NCBI GenBank assembly: GCA_040403315.1
Contig: JBBAKX010000001.1
Span: 62,001-126,000 of the forward strand
Direction: 5' to 3'
Length of the DNA: 64,000 nucleotides
Source: CAMCXT01 sp040403315
GTDB lineage: Bacteria; Bacteroidota; Bacteroidia; M30B66
The stretch's first letter is position 1. The number at the start of each line of letters is the position of its first letter. Both the position numbers and the translations under genes were made by a program. Of this stretch, positions 9,143 through 20,500 are shown in pieces. The notes below the pieces were generated by a model that worked only from the letters and a program-made list of their open reading frames with translations, ran no database searches and was not told the DNA's origin.

Positions 9143-12100
9143 ATGAAGTACCTCATACTGAATATCATTGCCTTTTTCCTCATTTCTATTGGAGCAACTG
9201 CTCAAGGAACTGTTAGAGGAAAAATTACCGACGAGAATGGCGAAACCATTATTGGTGCTGCGGTTTTCTTAAAGTCGAACAAATCAATTGGAACCATTAC
9301 GGACCTTGACGGTAACTATTCACTTGTTATCAAGGATAGTACAGCCCAAGTGATTCAAGTGTCTTTCGTGAGTTACGTGCTCATTGAGGAAACTGTTCAA
9401 TTGAAAAAGGGACAGGTAGTTATCAAGAATTTCAACATGAAGCCAAAAGAGAATGTGATTGGCAATGTTGAAATTATTGCAGATGCTGTAAAAAACAAGG
9501 ATTACTATCTTGAAAATCTGAAGAAAAAATCGACCACATCAATCGATTACATTTCTTCAGAAACCATGAAAAAAACGGGCGACAACAACGTAACAGCTGC
9601 TGTAGCTCGTGTAAGCGGAGTTTCAACAAATGGAAGTTTCATCACTGTGCGTGGTATTGGTGACCGCTATCTGAAAACCAACATCAATGGAATGAGAATT
9701 CCAACGCTCGATCCATTTACCAATAACATTAAACTCGATTTATTTCCGGCTAGCTTGGTCGATAATATTATCATCACAAAAACTGCTTCACCAGATTTAC
9801 CAGGCGACTGGGCGGGTGCATATTTGTCGGTAGAAACCAAGGATTATCCCGATAAATTAACAGTGACTTTTGAAAATGCAATAACCTACAACCCGCAAAC
9901 TACGGGTAAAACAATATTGTCTACAGAAATAAGCAGTACCGATTGGTTAGGTTACGATAACAATTTCAGAGATGTTGATCATAGCAGTTTTGCTGCCTAT
10001 GACAAAAACATATCTTTATATGAGGAGCTTGCGGCAAATGGATTAGAAGACTATTATAATTCAATTGGCGTTACTTCTAATACCCAATGGAATGATACCT
10101 ACTTTAAGTTGGGTTTAGTGCAGCTCGGCTTACTTTCTCCAGGAAACTTCAACAATTCAGAAGCATTTAATCTTGCAAGAAACGAATACATTGCAGGGAA
10201 CTATAAAGTTGAAGCTTACCAAAAAATCAATGGAGCTTCAGGTGAATCAGGATCAAAGTTTGCAAATAACTGGCAGAACAAAACTCAAACTGGGCCAGTA
10301 AACTTTTCTCAAAGTTTTAGTATTGGAAATCAATTAAAACTCTTTGGCAAGCCACTTGGTTTTTTTGTTGGGTATAGATACAATAGCACTTACAGAAATG
10401 ATCCAAATGCCATTGCTCAAAGAGCGGCTATAGATAACAATGGCAATGTATTTCCCATTAGTGATGTTACACAGCATGCGACAAGACAATCGAACGGTTG
10501 GAGTGCCCTTTTTAATTTAGCCTTTAAACCATCACCGAATCATTCGATTGCTCTAATGTTTATGCCCAATCAAAATGGCGAAAACAATATTCGTAATGAT
10601 GCCGAAATTGATGACAATAACCAAACTCTGGTTACTTATACGCAAACTCAATTTTATGAGCAAAGAAATCAAATGGTCTATCAATTGAAAACGGATCATT
10701 ATTTCCCTAAATCGAAGTTAAAAATTGACTTTAATGCGTCTTATACAAATGGAAAAAGTAAGGCTCCAGATTTTAAAAGCTTTAACTACTTTTTAAATGG
10801 TGATAGTCTGTTGGAAATAAGTACAACAGGATCACGAACTAGCCGCTTTTACAGGTATCTATCTGAAAATCTGTTAGACACTAAAGTAGGTTTTGAACTG
10901 CCTATCGCAAAGCAACGTGCAGGACTTATCAGAAAAATAAAATTTGGTGGGGCATACCAGTTCTTAGACAGAGAGTATGACCAATACAATTACTTGCTTT
11001 CATTCAGTAATCCCAATCAACAATTTATTATTCAGAATAACGATTTTTCTTCGTTCTTCAATTCTTCGAACTTTGAGTATAACGAAGAAGGTCTTCTAAA
11101 TTCCTTTTATGAAAGAGAAGAAAACCCTGGCAACCGCAGCGTAGGAAACAGCAATATCACAGCTGGTTTTGCAATGATCGATTACAACTTCAATCCCCAA
11201 ATCAGAGTATCTGGAGGATTAAGGGTTGAGCATGCGAACTTTTTTACTGACGTTACTTTGTATGATTCTTTGGGATATGCTGATGATGATGGAAGACGAT
11301 TCTTCAAGGATGCGCTTATTGCTTTGGCGCCAATTTCTGGCAAACTTAATGAGACAAGTTTTCTTCCAAGTATCAACGTAGTTTATAAACTACGTGACAA
11401 CGAACAAGCTCCTATTAACTTAAGAGTGAATTATTCAGAAACAGTGGCCAGACCAAGCCTTCGAGAACTTTCTGAAGTATTCATACTTGACTTTGAACTT
11501 CGCGTTCCTGTGTTTGGGAATGCGAACTTAAAAATGGTAAACATCAAAAATTACGACATTCGTTTGGAGAATTATTTCAAATCTGGCGATAATGTTTCTT
11601 TGAGTTTCTTTTACAAAGATTTTAAAAATCACATCGAGTTAACCAACTCTAGTTTCGGATTTAGTTGGCAAAACGTCGACAAATCGATGGCGTCGGGTAT
11701 TGAAATTGAAGGGCGGAAAAAAATTGTTAAGAACCTCGAATTCAGAGCTAATGTTACCCTTACACAATCTAGAACAGAATTCACGCAAACAATCCTACAA
11801 CTTAACAATGGAGTAAAAACATACATTCCGGTTGAAGATATTAGTAGACCAATGTTTGGGCAAGCACCTTATGTGCTCAACGGTATTTTAAATTACACAT
11901 CAGATACTTTGGGATTGACTGCAACGATCAGCTACAATCGTCAAGGAAAAAGACTTGTAATTACCAATGGATTCGGTATCCCTGATGTGTATGAGATGCC
12001 TCGTGATATGATCGATGTTAAAGTGAGTAAAGAAGTAGGAAAACATTGGCTATTCTCTGTTACTGCAAGAGATATTCTAAACACTGCTATTCAGAGACGT

Positions 12101-12187
12101 TACAATTTTACTGACGGAAATCGAATAGATTTTGACAGTTTCAGATATGGGACCTTCTTTCAATTTGCTGCTCAATACCGATTATAA
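9143..12187 (+). CDS. TonB-dependent outer-membrane receptor with carboxypeptidase-like N-terminal domain
   Basis: 1014 residues. A signal peptide (1-21, ending ATAQ) is followed by a CarboxypepD_reg-like beta-sandwich (about 23-105; GTVRGKITDENGE...IIGAAVFLK). The plug domain carries VRGIGDRYLKTNINGMRIP and PDLPGDWAGAYLSVETKDYP. A long beta-barrel ends with an aromatic/basic C-terminus (QFAAQYRL). Such receptors import ligands using TonB energy, but the ligand is unknown here. The frame stays open upstream to 8894, inside the previous gene, but only the ATG at 9143 gives a signal peptide. The 12200 gene follows after 12 nt, suggesting that receptor and secreted protein are co-expressed. Confidence 0.92.
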   Translation: MKYLILNIIAFFLISIGATAQGTVRGKITDENGETIIGAAVFLKSNKSIGTITDLDGNYSLVIKDSTAQVIQVSFVSYVLIEETVQLKKGQVVIKNFNMKPKENVIGNVEIIADAVKNKDYYLENLKKKSTTSIDYISSETMKKTGDNNVTAAVARVSGVSTNGSFITVRGIGDRYLKTNINGMRIPTLDPFTNNIKLDLFPASLVDNIIITKTASPDLPGDWAGAYLSVETKDYPDKLTVTFENAITYNPQTTGKTILSTEISSTDWLGYDNNFRDVDHSSFAAYDKNISLYEELAANGLEDYYNSIGVTSNTQWNDTYFKLGLVQLGLLSPGNFNNSEAFNLARNEYIAGNYKVEAYQKINGASGESGSKFANNWQNKTQTGPVNFSQSFSIGNQLKLFGKPLGFFVGYRYNSTYRNDPNAIAQRAAIDNNGNVFPISDVTQHATRQSNGWSALFNLAFKPSPNHSIALMFMPNQNGENNIRNDAEIDDNNQTLVTYTQTQFYEQRNQMVYQLKTDHYFPKSKLKIDFNASYTNGKSKAPDFKSFNYFLNGDSLLEISTTGSRTSRFYRYLSENLLDTKVGFELPIAKQRAGLIRKIKFGGAYQFLDREYDQYNYLLSFSNPNQQFIIQNNDFSSFFNSSNFEYNEEGLLNSFYEREENPGNRSVGNSNITAGFAMIDYNFNPQIRVSGGLRVEHANFFTDVTLYDSLGYADDDGRRFFKDALIALAPISGKLNETSFLPSINVVYKLRDNEQAPINLRVNYSETVARPSLRELSEVFILDFELRVPVFGNANLKMVNIKNYDIRLENYFKSGDNVSLSFFYKDFKNHIELTNSSFGFSWQNVDKSMASGIEIEGRKKIVKNLEFRANVTLTQSRTEFTQTILQLNNGVKTYIPVEDISRPMFGQAPYVLNGILNYTSDTLGLTATISYNRQGKRLVITNGFGIPDVYEMPRDMIDVKVSKEVGKHWLFSVTARDILNTAIQRRYNFTDGNRIDFDSFRYGTFFQFAAQYRL

Positions 12188-12199
12188 TACAATTCAGTC

Positions 12200-13540
12200 A
12201 TGAGAAAATTTCTTTTAATACTGCTTAGCTTGATGGCAATCAATCAGGCAAATGCACAACTCGAGAATATAATAGTTGAATTGTATTATATCTCCGACGC
12301 AAATGATGCTACAGACACTCTCGGTGGCGGACTTCCAATTGGAAGCAAAACATACCGTGTTTATGCCGATTTAGCACCAAATGCAAAAATCAAAAGACTC
12401 TATGGTGATGCCAACCATCCGATTATTATCAGATGTACACAACCGTTTTTCAACAACAAAGCAGACGGTAAAACTTTTGGGTATGAGTTTCCCAAAACAC
12501 GTCTTGATGAAAACACTGTAGCCGTTGACACTTGGTTGACTATCGGTCAAACAACAGTCAACTCCAACAAGCAAGCAGGTGTTTTAAAAGCTAACGACAC
12601 CAATGGCTCATTCATAGCAGGAAATGGCGTTCATGATGGTGGTAGCGCGGAAATTCTTGAAGGTTTGTTTAACAACAACGACCCTGAAGCCGGAATTCCT
12701 ATCAATGTAGCTGATGGGAACGACACCTTAGAGAATTTGCCATCTGCACCAGGATCTATTGGGATTGTAAATCCTATCGATGAAACAGACTCTACTATTT
12801 TTGGCTCAATTGTTTCTGGAAATGAATTCGAAAGCAGAAATGCTTCAGTATTTAATTCAGGCACAAAAGGTGTCGACACCACTTTAAATCACGTGTTATT
12901 GGCTCAATTAACAACAACAGGTGAATTGTACTTTGAGTTAAATCTAGAAATAGAAGTTGAAAGTCCGAATGGAAATCAAATCATCAAATACGTAGCCAGA
13001 GATTCTTCTTTGGCTCAAGATGAGTTGTTGAGCTCATCGCTTGTTTACCCGCCACAATGTGGTTGTCAAGATCCCGATTATCTTGAATATAGCCCAACTT
13101 TCGCTTGTGGAACTCCTGATTCTTGCCGCACATTAATCGTTTTTGGTTGCTTAGATCCACTTGCATGCAACTACAACGTAAATGCAAATTTCAATATAAT
13201 CGATTTGTGCTGTTATATTGGAGATTGCAACGATTTGGATATCTCTACGGTTTGTCCAGAATTGTCGATCGACTTACTGAAAAATCAAGTTTATTTCTTG
13301 AACACCTTCCCGAATCCAGGAAAAAACAGCATTTCTATTAGTGGGAACTTTTTGCCATCTGAAGATTTCACTGTGAACATCCTCAGTGCAATGGGTAGTG
13401 TAGTTTATAGCGCGTCGGATGTAAAAGCTTCAACAGGATCAACTATTTTCTTGGATCAATTGAATCTTGCACCAGGAATGTATTTTATAACAGTTCAAAA
13501 TCAGCGCGGACGCTGGTTTGGTAAATGGACTAACCAATAA
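12200..13540 (+). CDS. Secreted paralogue of the 7993 protein with a Cys-rich insert and T9SS type A domain
   Basis: 446 residues. A signal peptide (about 1-20, ending NANAQ) is followed by a more diverged copy of the unnamed domain (about 21-260). It keeps LENIIVELYYISDANDA, GSKTYRVYADLAP, PFFNNKADGKTFG, TVAVDTWLTIG and LYFELNLEIE. Next comes a cysteine-rich stretch (about 275-345) containing GCLDPLACNYNVNANF, a short motif that recurs in Bacteroidota surface proteins. A T9SS type A C-terminal domain (TFPNPGKNSISI...) ends the protein. It lies 12 nt after the receptor and 4 nt before the FISUMP lipoprotein, so the three genes probably form an operon. Confidence 0.85.
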   Translation: MRKFLLILLSLMAINQANAQLENIIVELYYISDANDATDTLGGGLPIGSKTYRVYADLAPNAKIKRLYGDANHPIIIRCTQPFFNNKADGKTFGYEFPKTRLDENTVAVDTWLTIGQTTVNSNKQAGVLKANDTNGSFIAGNGVHDGGSAEILEGLFNNNDPEAGIPINVADGNDTLENLPSAPGSIGIVNPIDETDSTIFGSIVSGNEFESRNASVFNSGTKGVDTTLNHVLLAQLTTTGELYFELNLEIEVESPNGNQIIKYVARDSSLAQDELLSSSLVYPPQCGCQDPDYLEYSPTFACGTPDSCRTLIVFGCLDPLACNYNVNANFNIIDLCCYIGDCNDLDISTVCPELSIDLLKNQVYFLNTFPNPGKNSISISGNFLPSEDFTVNILSAMGSVVYSASDVKASTGSTIFLDQLNLAPGMYFITVQNQRGRWFGKWTNQ

Positions 13541-13544
13541 AAAA

Positions 13545-14273
13545 ATGAAGATGTCGATCAAATTACTCCTCTCGAGTTTACTTTTCATTGGCTTGTTTTC
13601 GGCCTGTGAAGATGACATTATTGAAGAAACAAAGCCTACAATTGATTCAATTGCCGATATTGATGGTAATATTTATACCACAGTAAAAATTGGTGATAAT
13701 TGGTGGATGGCAGAAGATCTCAAAGTAACCCGTTTTAGAAATGGGAATAATATTGCGAACAGCCAAAATCAAAACGATTGGGACTTGGGCACAGCTGCTT
13801 CTTGTTTGTTTGAAGAAAATCAGCAAGCACCAGGTTTGCTTTACAATTGGGAAGCGGTAAATCACAGCGACGGATTGGCTCCTGAAGGATGGCATGTGGC
13901 TACTGAAAGTGAATGGCAGGAACTCGAAAAACACTTAGGTATGAGTGCCGATGAGATCGAAAAGGTAAACTGGCGCGAAAGCGGAAGTTGCGGCGATCAG
14001 TTAAAAGTAAGAGGGCCAGAATCATGGTTAAGATTTGGGGAAGTTTGGGGAAGTAATAAAAGCGGGTTTACCGCATTAACTCCTGCTGGCAGACTCGCAA
14101 ATGGAAGTTGGGCGAATCCTGGCCTTGGATATTGCGGATACTGGTGGTCGGCGACTGAAAAAGATTATGAAACTGCTTTTTTCAGAAATTTGGATTACAA
14201 AAAATCAGGTGTTTTCAGATTTTATGTAAGCAAGAAATTTGGGATGGCGGTTAGATGTGTAAAAAACAAATAA
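13545..14273 (+). CDS. FISUMP-domain lipoprotein
   Basis: 242 residues from the ATG at 13545. A lipobox (LFSAC, C21) predicts a lipoprotein. The rest matches the Fibrobacter succinogenes major paralogous (FISUMP) domain: DIDGNIYTTVKIGDNWWMAEDLKVTRFRNG-type opening, APEGWHVATESEWQELEKHLG, SGFTALTPAGR, YWWSATE and a final AVRCVKNK. The function of this domain is not established, though it is common in Bacteroidota surface lipoproteins. An in-frame ATG at 13518 overlaps the previous gene and would bury the signal sequence, so I did not use it. The following 269 bp to the next gene are AT-rich, with no feature I can support. Confidence 0.88.
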   Translation: MKMSIKLLLSSLLFIGLFSACEDDIIEETKPTIDSIADIDGNIYTTVKIGDNWWMAEDLKVTRFRNGNNIANSQNQNDWDLGTAASCLFEENQQAPGLLYNWEAVNHSDGLAPEGWHVATESEWQELEKHLGMSADEIEKVNWRESGSCGDQLKVRGPESWLRFGEVWGSNKSGFTALTPAGRLANGSWANPGLGYCGYWWSATEKDYETAFFRNLDYKKSGVFRFYVSKKFGMAVRCVKNK

Positions 14274-14542
14274 TTCAATTGAGACCTTCTCTATTTATTA
14301 ATTTAGAATTTAGATTATTAAATTATTGAAGAATCTACCTAATCAGTCACTTACTAGAAACCTGACTTGTTTTTTTGTAATTCTTTTGATATTAAAATAA
14401 ATTATTAATCACTTATTTATTGCACGATAACTGTTGCCAAAAGTTATGGGATTTAGAAGAGCACTCAAGTGCAATTTATTGAAGATGGCCGTCTTTGTTT
14501 AGTTGGAGATGAATTGAGAATCGATTGAAATAACTGAATTGA

Positions 14543-17500
14543 ATGCTGAAGATATTCCGGTTATTGGCTATTGCATTTTTGTTATTTATAACAACAGGAA
14601 CATTGTGTTCAAATGCAAATGACCGTGGTGGAATTATTAATGCTCATTTAAATAGAAAGGAACAAAAGCTTCCACTTGCAATAAATGCATATTCATTAAC
14701 TCCGGGCAACGGTGATATTGCATTCACCGCTTTTCAGACTTCCGTGCCTCGTGGTTTTGAATTTATTACCCTCCGCAGAATTGATTTGCGCAATGTGGTT
14801 TTAACCGACAATGGAATTACGAGTTCTAATACAATGCTCACCGGCGAAGGCAGTTATGTTTTTCCCAATGTATTGGCCTTGTCAGATGTCCCTTCTGGAA
14901 CAATTGTTCGTGTTGATGAAGCCGTTGGAACAAGTGATTTAGATCCCTCCGATGGTGTAATGCATATTTATGGCAACGGAAGCCAAATTGCAGGGATACC
15001 AAATTTTAGTTTGTCACAGTTGGGAGATCAGGTCATTGCATATATTGGAGCACCGTCAAGCCCTACATTTATTGCAGGAATTACTGGAGCTGATATTGCC
15101 GCCAATTGGAATTCCGGTGGAACCAATGCAATTACCAGTAAAGCCCCAGGAACGATTTCCGACTTATACTTTAGCCCTGCCGATAATGCATTTTACAATG
15201 GGACTGTGCTTGGAAGTACTTCAACAATTCGAAGTTCATTATTAAATACCGGTCTTTGGAATTTATCCGCAACCTCACAAGTAGCTAGATTCAATCGAAA
15301 AAATATCCAATTCCTAGAACCTGTCTACAGCGGTGGGGCAATTTCTGTTTTTAATGTAAATCCAACTGGTTTTTCGATAAATATATCAACTTTAACTTTC
15401 TTGAATGAAAGTCAAGAGAATACAAGATACGCAGTTGTTATCAGACAAGCTGCATCACCCAGTGCTCCTGCCGATCGATACACATGTTATCCCGGAAACT
15501 TAAACCTCCTCACGGTAAATTTCACAACTGCGCCTAACGTTAAACAATCAGCAAGTGATATTTGCACAGGCGTTGATGGAAATGGGAAAATAGTATACCT
15601 CGGATATGATAAACCTAGCCAACTTATTGTTCAAGGCTTAAGTCCAAATGTGAGCTATGTAGTTTCCGTTTATGCATTAAATGGCAATGGATGGAGCTCT
15701 AATTACTCATCATCTCCTGCACAACTCACTCAAACAACACCAATAGGATTGCCGCTTTTAACAACGCAAGCACCTGTTTCAATTACAGAAAATAGTGCGG
15801 CAGTTTCAGGAAGTGTTGTGAATGATGGCGGATCTTCTGTTGTCGAAAGAGGAATGGTTTGGGACATCATTCCTGATCCTGACTTTTCGGGAATTGGCAG
15901 TAGTTATGAAGGTACAGGGATTGGCAGTTTCTCGACTTTAATGTTTGGTCTTGATCCACAAACAAATTATTATGCTCGGTCTTATGCCGTGAATGCTAAT
16001 GGATTTGCTTACGGCAATAACCAAAGTTTTTATACCCTTTCAAACCGCCCCACAACACAAGCTTCGGCATTTAATGCTTATCCACAAAGTGCTTCTCAAA
16101 TCAATTTGGCTTGGGAGACAGCTGTTTTCCCTAGCACCGGCGCTAGTGTAAAAGGCTACGTTTTAATTAGATCATTAAGTCCTCAAGTTCCAGCTTTGTT
16201 GAATGGACAAGGAGCCGCTCCTGTTGCAGCTACAGGAACTATTGTTTCTAGCACTGTTGGTGAAGGAGCTGTAACCTTTACCAATACTGGCTTGTTGGCC
16301 TCAACTGCCTACACTTATTTACTCGTGCCCTTTTGCTGGGATGGCGTTCATCCTGAAACCTACAATTATTTAACTACAAATGCCGGCCTTGCGACTGCCA
16401 CCACCTTTCCCCCACCCTGCAGTGCTCCAACAATACAAAGTTCGAATGTTGTAATCAACAGCATTTCTTCTAACAGTTTAAATCTTTCATGGACAGCAGG
16501 CAATGGCAACAGAAGTCTTGTAATTGTTCGTACAAATAGTGAGGTTACTTCTTTGCCAAACAACGGCGACATCTACACTGCTAATTCTGCATTTGGATCT
16601 GGTCAAATGCTGAATTCAAACGAATTTGTGGTTTTTAATGGAACTGGAAATTCGGTGGTTCTTTCTAATTTAATGGCATCCACAACATACCATGTGGCTG
16701 TGTTTTCATACAACATCAGTGGAAACTGTTATCTTGAAGCATTGCCAGCGATAAATCAAGCGACTACCAATTCTGCAGGCCTCATTGAAACATTTGAACC
16801 TGGTGTTAAAACCACTTATCCTTTAGCAAATACGCAATGCAACTTAGGAGTATGGAATTTCACGGATGCATTGATTGGAACCACTGCTGGTTCTGATCGA
16901 TTCAATGGTACAAGATCAGCTCGATTAATCAACAACGGGTCAATCGCCATGCAATTTGATAAAACGAATGGCATTGATTCTGTGAGAATTTTGCATTCCA
17001 CCTATGGATCTGATGCGACATCTACCTGGATCTTAGAAGCATCAAACAATGGAGGTGCAAGCTTCGATGCCTTTGCAAGTCAAGTATTTACATCAAATAA
17101 TACCAGCACACTCGCTGCTGCAGTAGTTCAAGTTCATTTAACAGGGAATATCAGAATTCGTATTAGAAAACTCAGCGGTGGAGGAAGCCGCATGAACATC
17201 GACGACATTGCATTTTCTGATTATATTTCTACGAATACCTTGGCGACTGGCATTTTTACTCCAACTAGCATCTGTCAAACCAATGGTGTAAATGCGCCGA
17301 TTAGCGTACCATTTAGTTCAACTGGAACGTTCGAAGCCAACAATATATTTACTGCACAATTATCGGATAGCCAAGGGAATTTCAATAATCCCACCAACAT
17401 CGGAAATTTATCTTCCGCTAGCAGCGGAGTTGTTTCAGCATTCATTCCTGGCAACACACCAGAGGGGAATGACTATAAAATCCGTGTGGTTTCAAACCGC

Positions 17501-20500
17501 CTTGAAGTAATTGGAGTTCCAAATGTTGGAAGCTTGTCTATTTTGAAAAGTGCAAGCGACGTTTCCAGCTTCTTCCCAAGTTCGATTGCTGGTTCAAGTA
17601 TGAGTTTAGGCTGGATAAATCCTTTTGCTTGTTTCGACGAGATCATGATTGTTGCTAGGCAATCAAATGAAGTTTCAGCAAGCCCAAGTGGGAATGGTAC
17701 CAACTACACATCAAACATTAATTTCGGAAATGCAGGTGCAGGTGTCAATTTGCCTGCTGGTGAATTCTGCGTGTATAAAAGCACTTCTGGCAATACATCC
17801 ACCATCAATAGTTTGAGCGCTGGCTCCCAGTATTACTTTAAGATTTTTGTTCGCAAAGCACTGCAATGGAGCGAAGGCGTTATGATCTCGGTGCTGCCAA
17901 TCAATCCTCAGTTTGGAGATTTTAGAACACAAAATTCAGGGAACTACTCAACACCTGCTATCTGGCAAACCTACAATGGTGTGAGTTGGGTAACATCGAG
18001 TATTTTTCCAAATCAATTTGGATCTGTTTCAGGAACTGCCAATGTAACGATCAGAACAGGTCACACAGTTATTCTTGATGCCTCACGTGCAACAAATCCG
18101 ATACGCAACCTGACCGTTGAAACGGGCAGTAAAATCTGGACACAAGACAGCACTTTCAACAATAACCGCTACCTCACCATTTACGGTAATATCCTTTGTA
18201 ACGGTTCCATTGGACGCGGTGCAAATCAATACGACAACATCAGTTTTAATATAGAAGGTAATCCTACTACTATCTACGGCAGCGGAAGCTTCAACGCCAG
18301 CAGAATCCGGAAAAATTATACCCAACAAGCCAATAGTAGATTAATTTTGGCCATGTCGGCTGGTTTGAAATACAGCCCTGCAGCAGGCTTCGCCAATGGA
18401 ACTTGCCTTTACAACAATGCTGGCGGCAACAACCGATTCGACTTTACACTCAATGAAAATTGCACGTTAAACCTGTATTCAAGCAATGTTTCATCGGCCA
18501 ATATTTCGATCGACGGAGCTGATGGAGAAGGTGCAGGAGAAATGTATGGCAATTACACCATCAATGGGACACTGACTGTTCAAGGAACTATTTTCAACTT
18601 TACAAACAATTCAGTAAGAAACATCCTTTTTCAAATTGGAAACGGTGGCACTGTAAGTTGCTACAATATTTGCACGGGCAATAGTGCAAGTGCGAATGTT
18701 TCAGTACAAAACGGTAGTGCGGCAGGCGGTTCCACTTTCAGGATTTTGCCTGGTGGAAAATTGAACCTTACGGGTGGAAAAAAATCATTCTTGCCCAACT
18801 ACAACAAGCCATTTGCTCTTCGGAACAATACCTCGGCATTGCATTCATTTGTAGACGGACTCGGCACAACAAACAACGTTTTCAACTTTCAGTTAGGATC
18901 AATTGTAGAGTATTCGTGCCGAAGTGGAGTTGTGAATTTGCAAGGCGCTTCGTTGATTTACCCGAATCTCATCTTGAGCGGAGCGGCAACAAAAACAATC
19001 AATTCGAGCATTCAGATCAACGAAAACCTGGAAATGGTTTTTCCATCTGTGCTTAAACCCAATGGCAATACCATTCAAATTGCAGGATCGTGGAGAAACT
19101 ACAATCGACTAGGGTTTCAAGAGGATGGACTTTCAACAGTACACTTTAATGGGGCTTCATTTCAAAGTATCAATTGTCCTGGCGGAGAAACTTTTGACAA
19201 CCTAACCATCAGCAATTCGAATATTGAAGGCTTAGTTTTAAATACGGACATCGGTGTTGCGAAAGTTTTGAATTTATCCTCCAATGGAAAATTAAACTTC
19301 GGTTATTTACCTCGGGTAGTTTCATTGTTGAATATGCAATCTGGAGGGCCAGCTTTGATTGGAGGGCCAGCAAGTGGGATTGATTTGAGTGCCACAGCAC
19401 ATCGATTAAATATTGGAATTGAAAGCCATAGTTTCACTGGTTCCTTGACTTGTGGGCCGAATTCGGAAGTGAATTACAACCGAAATGGAGCCATTTCAGG
19501 CACTACTGGCAACCAACAAATGGTTGGAAGTACAACCTATGCCCAATTGATTTTAGGTGGTTCAGGGAATAAAACGCTCAACGAAGGTTTCAGTTTGATT
19601 GGGAATTTAATTATAGATGGAAGCTCAACCCAATTTTCAGCACCGGTGCCTAATCAAACACTGCAATTCGGAGCAAATATTCGTTTGGAAGCTGGAGCTT
19701 CGATGAATTCAAACTGTTACGACAATCTAAACCTGGTGAGTTCATCACCCAATAGCAATCAAAGTTTTAAGGGAAATGGCAACAGCTTCAGATGCTACAA
19801 TTTCACATCAGAGAAAACCGGAAACGGTGGATTTACTTTGATGCAAGCCACGTCGTTGTTGGTGAAAAACGACCTAAAAATTAAGCAAGCTGATTCAGGT
19901 TTATTTTCGGATGGTGGCAACCTCTTGCAAGTAGGCGATGATGTTATAATTACAGGCGAAGCGGAAAGGTTCAACTTCACAGGTTCTTTGGCAATGTTAG
20001 GGAATAGCGATGTGCTTAACACTATTGGCGACGAAAATCAGCTTGCTTGCAAAGCCGCTATCAATCACTTAAGCATTGAACGTTCTTTAGTTGGTGGAGA
20101 AACGCGCTTGTTGCCTGATGGAGGAGGAAGCAGCATAAACATCAAAGGAAACATTTCGATTTTAAATGGTAATCCAGCGGCTCCAGGGAAATTAAATGCA
20201 AACGCGAACCGCCTGGTTGTTGGAGGCACTTGGAGTAATTACAACGAATCCGCATTCATTGAAGCTGGCTCTGAAGTTTGTTTTTGCGGAACAGTTTCAT
20301 CCCAATTTATTCAAACAAATTCTGGTGAAATATTCAATCGCTTAACCATCAACACTCCAAACCAGGTTTCCATGTTCTCCAATGTTCAGGCGAAGGAAGA
20401 ATTGAACATGCAACTTGGAAATATCGACATGGATGTTCGATTATTAACCGTTGGAGAATCGACAATAATTCCTGGCAGAGTGAATCATACTTCAGGCAGA

